DNA from: Marinibacterium sp039179965
GTDB lineage: Bacteria > Pseudomonadota > Alphaproteobacteria > Rhodobacterales > Rhodobacteraceae
Direction of reading: 5' to 3'
Assembly: GCA_039179965.1 (NCBI GenBank)
Contig: JBCDEC010000088.1
Span: forward strand, 1 to 16,495
Length of the DNA: 16,495 nt
Shown here: positions 11,508 to 16,495 of the stretch, piece after piece
How positions within the stretch are numbered: the first letter of the stretch is position 1
How the letters are laid out: the number at the start of each line of letters is the position of its first letter
Program-made: the position numbers and the translations under genes
The notes under the pieces: model-generated
The model's database searches: none
Seen by the model: the letters and a program-made list of their open reading frames with translations, nothing else
What the model was told of the DNA's origin: nothing

Positions 11508-12265
11508 GCCAGACGGACCGGTATTCCGGCAGCCGACATATGGGCTTTGGCCTGACCGATGGAAAACGTACCGAAGTGAAAGATCGACGCGGCCAGGACA
11601 GCACTGGCATGACCATCCGTGACGCCTTCGACGAGGTGATCCAGCGTGCCAACACCGCCAGAGGCAATCACAGGCACGTCCACGGCGTCCGCAATCCGTC
11701 GTGTCAGCGGGATATTGAACCCCGCCTTTGTGCCGTCCCGGTCCATGGAGGTCAGCAGAATTTCTCCCGCGCCTTTCCGTGCCATCTTTTCTGCAAAGGC
11801 GACGGCGTCGATGCCGGTGGGGCGGCGCCCGCCATGGGTGAAGATCTCCCATTTACCGGGCGAAACCGTTTTGGCATCGATCGCGACCACAATGCACTGA
11901 CTTCCAAAGAGATCAGCCGCCTCAGAGACGACATCCGGTGTCGCCACCGCCGCGGACATGAAGCTCACCTTGTCGGCGCCGGCCAGCAACAACGCCCGCA
12001 CGTCTTCTTTTGTGCGGACCCCACCGCCGACGGTCAGCGGGATGTAACATTGCTCCGCCGTCCGGGTCACCACATCATACATTGTGCCCCGGTTTTCGTG
12101 GGTCGCGTGAATGTCCAGAAAACAGATCTCATCGGCGCCGGCGGCATCATAGGCGCGCGCGCTTTCCACAGGATCGCCAGCATCCACCAGATCGACAAAA
12201 TTCACGCCCTTGACCACGCGGCCGTCGGCCACATCAAGACAGGGGATCACGCGGGTCTTTAGCAT
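11504..12265 (-). CDS. hisF: Imidazole glycerol phosphate synthase, cyclase subunit
   Basis: The 253-aa (beta/alpha)8 enzyme joins ammonia from HisH to PRFAR, yielding imidazole glycerol phosphate and AICAR. Catalytic Asp11 (PCLDVADGRVVKG) and Asp130 (VVAIDAK) are present, as are the phosphate-binding glycine loops VGGGVRT (79-85) and ASGGVGT (201-207). MLKTRVIPCLD is the family's own N-terminus, so the start is certain. No ribosome site precedes it: the six bases before ATG follow directly on a TATAAC box, so the mRNA may be leaderless. Its glutaminase partner HisH is encoded 3 kb upstream in the same orientation. Confidence 0.97.
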   Translation of the reverse strand: MLKTRVIPCLDVADGRVVKGVNFVDLVDAGDPVESARAYDAAGADEICFLDIHATHENRGTMYDVVTRTAEQCYIPLTVGGGVRTKEDVRALLLAGADKVSFMSAAVATPDVVSEAADLFGSQCIVVAIDAKTVSPGKWEIFTHGGRRPTGIDAVAFAEKMARKGAGEILLTSMDRDGTKAGFNIPLTRRIADAVDVPVIASGGVGTLDHLVEGVTDGHASAVLAASIFHFGTFSIGQAKAHMSAAGIPVRLA

Positions 12266-12271
12266 GGCTGC

Positions 12272-12299
12272 GTTATACGCCCTGGTGCATTGCGGGCAA
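12272..12299 (-). promoter_or_regulatory. Candidate hisF promoter giving a leaderless mRNA
   Basis: On the minus strand TTGCCC (12299-12294), a 16-base spacer and TATAAC (12277-12272) precede the hisF ATG by only 6 bases. Transcription would normally start 6-8 bases after the -10 box, at or next to the A of ATG. Confidence 0.5.
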
Positions 12300-12602
12300 G
12301 AGGCCGAATTGGTGATGGCGGCGCAGACGATCAACGTTGTCACCCGCGCCGGGATCTGGCAGCACCGGCAATCGCGGAACAATCGGTGCTCCGATCAGAT
12401 GAAACCGGGCGCAGACCAGGGCGGATCAGAGGGGGGCGATGGGCTCGGTGCCGTCCGCGCAGCAAGGGCGCGGGAATTCGTCTTGCGGCAAGCCACCACC
12501 GGTTTGCATCCCAGGAAGACGACCGGACCACCGGATACACCGGCCTAGCGCCGTGCAGCGGACCGGCGCACGCAGGCCGATCGGTTCATCGGCGCTCTTG
12601 GC
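12300..12602. other. Gene-free gap between hisA and hisF
   Basis: The space between the hisF start and the hisA stop is 337 bp in total. Frames are open on both strands because of high GC, but none shows a recognisable family, ribosome site or conserved motif. One 7-bp inverted repeat is seen: AGCACCG (12361-12367) with CGGTGCT (12384-12390). Possibly a decayed gene. Confidence 0.5.
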
Positions 12603-13328
12603 TCAGGTGGCGCGCAACGCCGCCAAGGCATCCGCCAGATCAATCGCCCCATCGTAGAGGGCGCGACCTGAAATGGCCCCGTTCAACCCCGCGCCGCAAT
12701 CGCGCAGGGCCATCAGGTCCTCCAGCGATGAGACACCGCCCGAGGCGATCACCGGGATCGAAACGGCGCGGGCCAGCGCGGCCGTGGCTTCCACGTTTGG
12801 CCCCTGCATGGCACCGTCGCGATTGATGTCGGTGTAGATCACGGCCGCCACGCCTGCGTCCTCGAACTGCCGTGCGAGTTCCGTGGCATCGACATCGGTC
12901 TCTTCTGCCCAACCGCGTGTGGCCACCTTGCCGCCCCGCGCATCGATCCCGACGGCGACTTTGCCGGGAAAAGCGCGCGCGGCATCGCGCACCAAGTCCG
13001 GGTTTTCCACCGCCACCGTGCCAAGGATCACCCGTGCCAGACCCTTTTCAAGCCACATCTCGATTGTTGTCATGTCCCGGATGCCACCGCCCAGCTGCGC
13101 CGGTACCGAGCAGGCGGTCAGGATCGCTTCGACGGCCTTTGCATTGACCGGGACCCCTTCAAAGGCACCGTTCAGATCCACCAGATGCAGCCAGTCACAC
13201 CCGGCGTCCTCAAAGGCCTTGGCCTGGGCGGCGGGGTCGTCGCTGAAGACGGTCGCCTTGTCCATATCGCCGCGCAGCAGACGCACGGCCTGGCCGTCTT
13301 TCAGGTCGATGGCTGGATACAGGATCAT
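12603..13328 (-). CDS. hisA: ProFAR isomerase (1-(5-phosphoribosyl)-5-[(5-phosphoribosylamino)methylideneamino]imidazole-4-carboxamide isomerase)
   Basis: The 241-aa (beta/alpha)8 enzyme converts ProFAR to PRFAR, the substrate of HisF-HisH. Catalytic Asp8 (YPAIDLKDGQAVRL) and Asp129 (VAVGIDARGGKVA) are both present, with the phosphate loops LGGGIRD (79-85) and ASGGVSS (195-201). The start ATG 13328 is fixed by the family N-terminus MILYPAIDL and by AAAGGGA six bases upstream. The frame is open for another 70 codons upstream but without homology. It is followed by a 337-bp gap and then hisF, and preceded by a 450-bp gap instead of hisH, so it is not tightly coupled to either partner. Confidence 0.97.
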   Translation of the reverse strand: MILYPAIDLKDGQAVRLLRGDMDKATVFSDDPAAQAKAFEDAGCDWLHLVDLNGAFEGVPVNAKAVEAILTACSVPAQLGGGIRDMTTIEMWLEKGLARVILGTVAVENPDLVRDAARAFPGKVAVGIDARGGKVATRGWAEETDVDATELARQFEDAGVAAVIYTDINRDGAMQGPNVEATAALARAVSIPVIASGGVSSLEDLMALRDCGAGLNGAISGRALYDGAIDLADALAALRAT

Positions 13329-13778
13329 GTGTGGTCCCTTTGGAATTGACGCGCTCCTATCGCATGGCCCGAGGCGCGGCGCAACGCGCCCCGAGACAAG
13401 CTTGGCACGGCGCAATTGGGGGCTGTCGCAAGTCCCTGCGCACCGCACAGCGTCCCGATACAAGCCCTTGCGCGAGACGCGACGCGGGGCGGCGCACTTC
13501 GCTGAGCAGGGCGCAAAACGCCCGGTTGCCGGCGGGTGCAGGCTGCACAACGGGCCAAGGCATCACCCGCCGGGCGGGGCCGTCCGGAAGACGCGGCGTC
13601 ACAGCAACCCAATCGCCTGCAGGCATGCCCTGGACCTCGCACAGCCTGCGTCCCAAGCGGGTCAGGCGTCACGCACCGGGACTCTGCCTGGGGGCAGGGC
13701 GGCCGCTCGCCGTGAGGTCATGCTTGATCGCACCCCCTTTCCACGGCAGGCTTCCGCAAGCCTTGAGGAGGACACACC
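13329..13778. other. 450-bp GC-rich gap between divergent hisA and DUF2147 genes
   Basis: No frame here has a recognisable product or a good ribosome site. The sequence contains a 10-bp perfect inverted repeat, CCGGCGGGTG (13529-13538) with CACCCGCCGG (13564-13573). The loop contains the smaller hairpin GTGCAG-G-CTGCAC (13536-13548). Promoters for hisA and for the DUF2147 gene must lie here, but none is clear by eye. Confidence 0.5.
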
Positions 13779-14177
13779 ATGACCCATAAGATCCGGCTGG
13801 CCGCCGTTCTGGCGCTTTTGGCGGCCCCGCTCGCCGCCGACCCCGCAGCTGGCACGTGGAAAACCGCCGACGGCAAAAGCGGAGGTTATCTTTACGTGAA
13901 CATCGCGCCTTGTGGGGCCAAGATTTGCGGAACCATCTCCAAAGCCTTTGACTCCAGCGGCGCGGCCTCGCCGAACTATGAAAACCTTGGGAAGAAGCTC
14001 ATTTGGGACATGCAAGCCCAAGGCGACGGCGCTTACGGCGGTGGCAAGGTCTGGACGCCCGACACCGACAAGACCTACACAGGAAAAATGAAGCTCAGCG
14101 GATCCACGCTTGAAGTCAAAGGCTGTGTCGCCGGTGGCTCGATCTGTCGAGGGCAGGACTGGACCCGGGTCAACTAG
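13779..14177 (+). CDS. Secreted DUF2147 protein
   Basis: The 132-aa product has a Sec signal peptide (MTHKIRLAAVLALLAAPLA, cleavage near ADP) and one small beta-rich domain. The family pattern is visible: GTWKTADGKSGGYLYVNIAPC (about 25-45), CGTISKAFD, GKKLIWDMQAQGDGAYGGGKVWTPDTDKTYTGKM (about 69-102) and L.V.GC after it. DUF2147 proteins are periplasmic or secreted and of unknown function. The ribosome site AGGAGG is near-ideal, suggesting good expression. Four cysteines (45, 50, 116 and 123) could form two disulfides. It lies on the strand opposite to the his genes, followed after 73 bp by a methyltransferase gene. Confidence 0.9.
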   Translation: MTHKIRLAAVLALLAAPLAADPAAGTWKTADGKSGGYLYVNIAPCGAKICGTISKAFDSSGAASPNYENLGKKLIWDMQAQGDGAYGGGKVWTPDTDKTYTGKMKLSGSTLEVKGCVAGGSICRGQDWTRVN

Positions 14178-14250
14178 CCCCCATAGCGGCGAATCGCACA
14201 TCAGCTTAGGATTGCGCCTGTCTGGAGTGATCACACCCGGAGGGAGCGCG

Positions 14251-15054
14251 ATGGACGAAGCCGTGTCAAAAGAAGCCCTGGAGGCGGCGCGGGGTTATGA
14301 GGCTCTGTTTGTGCGCGCGCTGACCGGTGTCTGGACGGAACATGTTCTGACATCTGCGCAGCTTGCGCCCGGCCATCGATTGCTGGACGTCGCCTGCGGC
14401 ACGGGCGTCCTCGCACGCGCCGCCCAAGCAACGGTCGGACGCAACGGTTCCGTGACGGGGCTTGATCCTGCGGCGGGCATGATTGCCGTGGCACGCGAGA
14501 TTACGCCCGAAATCACCTGGCTTCTGGGCGCCGCCGAGCAGCTCGATTTGCCTGACTGCGCCTTTGATCGCGTCACGTCGCAATTCGGTCTGATGTTCTT
14601 TCTGGACCGCGAGGCGGCCGTCGCCGAAATGCACCGCGTGCTTGTGCCCCAAGGCCGGATTGCTCTGGCCGTCTGGACCGGGCTGGACCGCAACCCTGCC
14701 TATAGTGCCTTGGCCTCTCTGTTCGATGAAAGGATCAGCCAGGCGGCGGGAGAGGCCTTGCGCATCCCGTTCTGCATGGGGGACGCACATGCACTGATGG
14801 CGCTGCTGGAGGCGGCGGGCTTTCAGGACATCACGATCGAGACACCAAGCGAAGAGGCCAACTTCCCGTCTCCGCGCGCCCTGGTCGAAGCGGAATTGCG
14901 CGGCTGGTTGCCCTTCTTCGACATCCATCTCGATGACGCCAAGATCGCCGAGGTGCTGGCCGCCGCCGATCATGTTCTGGCCCCCTACACAACCTCGACC
15001 GGCGAAGCGCGCTTCCCGACCGCTGCCCATGTGGTGTGTGCCGTCAAACCCTGA
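14251..15054 (+). CDS. Class I SAM-dependent methyltransferase
   Basis: The 267-aa protein has a UbiE/Methyltransf_11-like fold: motif I LLDVACGTGVLARAA (44-58), acidic loop VTGLDPAAGMIAVAR (68-82), motif II/III LPDCAFDRVTSQFGLMFF (100-117) and motif IV VLVPQGRIALAVW (130-142). The C-terminal half (ALMALLEAAGFQDITIETP) is of the kind that closes over a small substrate. Motif I contains the usual GxGxG variant ACGTG. ATG 14251 has GGAGGGAG 4-11 bases upstream; the frame is open to 14110 but overlaps the DUF2147 gene. The substrate is unknown. It may be cotranscribed with DUF2147 and converges with hisH. Confidence 0.9.
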   Translation: MDEAVSKEALEAARGYEALFVRALTGVWTEHVLTSAQLAPGHRLLDVACGTGVLARAAQATVGRNGSVTGLDPAAGMIAVAREITPEITWLLGAAEQLDLPDCAFDRVTSQFGLMFFLDREAAVAEMHRVLVPQGRIALAVWTGLDRNPAYSALASLFDERISQAAGEALRIPFCMGDAHALMALLEAAGFQDITIETPSEEANFPSPRALVEAELRGWLPFFDIHLDDAKIAEVLAAADHVLAPYTTSTGEARFPTAAHVVCAVKP

Positions 15055-15062
15055 TCACACGC

Positions 15063-15104
15063 GCGCACCATCCCGATAGCGGCAGTCGTTTTTGCCGGGT
15101 GCGC
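15063..15104 (+). terminator. Possible terminator after the methyltransferase gene
   Basis: GCGCACC (15063-15069) pairs with GGTGCGC (15098-15104). Inside it CGGCA (15080-15084) pairs with TGCCG (15093-15097). Only a weak T-rich tail (TCGTTT) follows. It lies in the 103-bp gap where the methyltransferase and hisH genes converge. Confidence 0.35.
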
Positions 15105-15157
15105 TCGTTTCAGAAGGTGAGTGCAGACGCAGCGACGCCCGTGCCCGGCGACCGCCT

Positions 15158-15796
15158 CTAGGGTGTCCATTTCAGGAAATTGGCGATCATGCGCAGGCCT
15201 GTCGCGTGGCTCTTTTCCGGGTGGAACTGTGTACCGATCATCGTGTCCCGCCCGACGATGGCGGTCACCGACCCGCCGTACTCCACATGCGCCAGCATCT
15301 CGTCCGCCACCTGGGTGCGGAACTGATAGGAATGCACGAAATAGGCGTGATCGCCGGTCGAGATCCCGTCGAACACCGGATGATCGCTGTCGAGCACCAG
15401 ATCATTCCAGCCCATATGCGGCACTTTCAACCCGGGCTGGGCGGGCGCGATCCGGTCGACCTCGCCGGCAATCCAGCCGAGCCCGTCCGTTTCCTGATAC
15501 TCCAGACCCCGGCTGGCCATGAGCTGCATGCCCACGCAGATGCCCAGAAACGGCCGGCCTCTTTCTGTAACGGCCTCCACCATGGCCTCAAAGATCCCTT
15601 TGTGACCTTTAAGTTCGGCCATGCAGGCCGGAAAGGCGCCATCCCCCGGCAGCACGATCCGGTCGGCCCTGGCCACAACGTCGGCCTTGTCGGTGACCAC
15701 GACGTCTCCGGCATCCGCTTCGCGGGCCATGCGTTGAAACGCCTTTTCGGCCGAATGCAGATTGCCGGCCTCGTAATCGACAATGGCGGTGAGCAT
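15158..15796 (-). CDS. hisH: Imidazole glycerol phosphate synthase, glutaminase subunit
   Basis: The 212-aa class I glutamine amidotransferase releases ammonia from glutamine and channels it to HisF. The catalytic triad is complete: Cys87 in LGICVGMQLM, His192 and Glu194 in GTQFHPEKS. The family N-terminus AIVDYEAGNLHSAEKAF and the oxyanion region LPGDGAF (49-55, usual PGVGAF with Asp in place of Val) are also visible. The start has AAGGAG nine bases upstream. It follows hisB by 45 bp and is cut off from hisA by an insertion of two opposite-strand genes, so hisF and hisH, which must be made in equal amounts, lie in different transcription units or on a long interrupted transcript. Confidence 0.97.
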   Translation of the reverse strand: MLTAIVDYEAGNLHSAEKAFQRMAREADAGDVVVTDKADVVARADRIVLPGDGAFPACMAELKGHKGIFEAMVEAVTERGRPFLGICVGMQLMASRGLEYQETDGLGWIAGEVDRIAPAQPGLKVPHMGWNDLVLDSDHPVFDGISTGDHAYFVHSYQFRTQVADEMLAHVEYGGSVTAIVGRDTMIGTQFHPEKSHATGLRMIANFLKWTP

Positions 15797-15841
15797 CGCT
15801 GGCGGCTCCTTCGCGATCAGATGCGTGGGGGCAAAGGCGCG

Positions 15842-16429
15842 CTAGAGCATGCCTTTGGTGGAGGGCACTTCATCGCCCTTGCGCGGATCGGTCTCCAGCG
15901 CATCGCGCAGGGCGCGCGCCACGGCTTTGAATGCCGCTTCGGCGATGTGGTGCGCATTCAGCCCGTGCAGGGCATCCACATGTAAGGTGATCCCGCCATG
16001 GGTCGAGAACGCCTGAAAGAACTCACGCACCAGCTCGGTGTCAAAGGTGCCGATCTTCTGAGTGGTCACCTCAACATTCCAGACCAGATAGGGCCGCCCC
16101 GAGATATCCAGTGCCGCACGCACAAGCGCATCATCCATGGGCAACAGACAGGACCCGTAGCGCCGGATGCCGCGTTTTTCGCCCACGGCCTGGGTCAAAG
16201 CCTGACCCAATGCGATGCCCACATCCTCGACCGTATGGTGATCGTCGATATGCAGATCCCCGTTGGCGCGCACATGCATATCGATCAGCGCATGACGGGC
16301 CAACTGATCCAGCATGTGGTCAAAAAACCCAACGCCGGTCTGATTGTCATAGGCCCCGGTGCCATCGAGATTGACCGTCACGGTGATGTCGGTCTCAGAG
16401 GTCTTTCGGGAGATCTGCGCGCGTCGCAT
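15842..16429 (-). CDS. hisB: Imidazoleglycerol-phosphate dehydratase
   Basis: The 195-aa enzyme dehydrates imidazole glycerol phosphate to imidazole acetol phosphate, one step after HisH-HisF. It is the monofunctional form, without the phosphatase domain found in enterobacteria. The manganese-binding motifs of the two half-domains are present: FFDHML (35-40) with DDHHTVED (62-69), and STHGGITLHVDALHGLNAHHIAEA, whose first and last His groups supply the second set. The start ATG 16429 has AGAGGA about seven bases upstream. It is the first his gene in the window; 66 bp remain to the right edge with no further coding sequence seen. Confidence 0.97.
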   Translation of the reverse strand: MRRAQISRKTSETDITVTVNLDGTGAYDNQTGVGFFDHMLDQLARHALIDMHVRANGDLHIDDHHTVEDVGIALGQALTQAVGEKRGIRRYGSCLLPMDDALVRAALDISGRPYLVWNVEVTTQKIGTFDTELVREFFQAFSTHGGITLHVDALHGLNAHHIAEAAFKAVARALRDALETDPRKGDEVPSTKGML

Positions 16430-16459
16430 GGAGCGGTCCTCTTTGGTTCACGCGCTTCC

Positions 16460-16487
16460 TCTACAGGGTCGGGGCAGGGGATTGCAA
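16460..16487 (-). promoter_or_regulatory. Weak candidate promoter of hisB
   Basis: On the minus strand TTGCAA (16487-16482) and TGTAGA (16465-16460) are 16 bases apart, giving a leader of about 25 bases before hisB. Both boxes match only partly, and the window ends just beyond. Confidence 0.3.
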
Positions 16488-16495
16488 CGCCGCGC

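Noticed and set aside
13529..13573. CRISPR or tandem-repeat array
   Set aside because: Only inverted repeats are present; no regularly spaced direct repeats were seen here or elsewhere in the window.
13357..13656. 99-aa minus-strand reading before hisA
   Set aside because: TTG start, no ribosome site and no recognisable motif; high GC keeps several frames open here by chance.

Overview
The window looks like chromosomal DNA of a marine alphaproteobacterium of the Rhodobacteraceae (Roseobacter-type). This is inferred from protein style, the high GC content and the split histidine cluster hisB-hisH-hisA-hisF-hisE with typical Rhodobacteraceae neighbours (a DUF2147 protein, a TrmH-family methylase, a YHS protein and a YccU-type CoA-binding protein). 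No species can be named from the sequence alone.

Region 1 (1-7649) is a carbohydrate or polyol uptake module. A short-chain dehydrogenase (cut by the left window edge) is divergent from a periplasmic substrate-binding protein, a two-domain CUT2-type ATPase and two permeases. Last comes a 606-aa protein that lacks a signal peptide. It joins an N-terminal winged-helix-like segment to a full-length solute-binding-protein (SBP family 1) domain, so it is probably a cytoplasmic one-component regulator. A 13-bp dyad, RTCC-N5-GGAY, occurs four times, in the three intergenic regions of this module: a tandem pair between the divergent genes, one copy after the terminator between the binding protein and the ATPase, and one before the regulator. 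The regulator and this operator are the most novel content of the window.

Region 2 (7649-8934) is a mobile-DNA scar. A 919-bp IS5/IS427-type element sits at a CTAG that contains the regulator's stop codon. Its transposase is broken by two short inserts that contain inverted repeats. Directly at its right boundary is the first ~61 codons of a tyrosine-recombinase-type integrase, reading away from a tRNA-Tyr(GTA) gene. This suggests an island once integrated at tRNA-Tyr and later eroded by IS activity.

Region 3 (8935-11190) holds rlmB-like, YHS and CoA-binding genes on the plus strand. There is a strong intrinsic terminator before the CoA-binding gene and a pair of AT-rich hairpins where it converges with hisE.

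Region 4 (11199-16495) is the histidine block on the minus strand, transcribed from hisB towards hisE. HisH and HisF form imidazole-glycerol-phosphate synthase, HisA feeds it, HisB acts after it and HisE acts early in the pathway. The block is interrupted by an oppositely oriented DUF2147 gene and a SAM methyltransferase gene, and by two gene-free gaps of 337 and 450 bp. hisF appears to have its own promoter, placed so that its mRNA could be leaderless.
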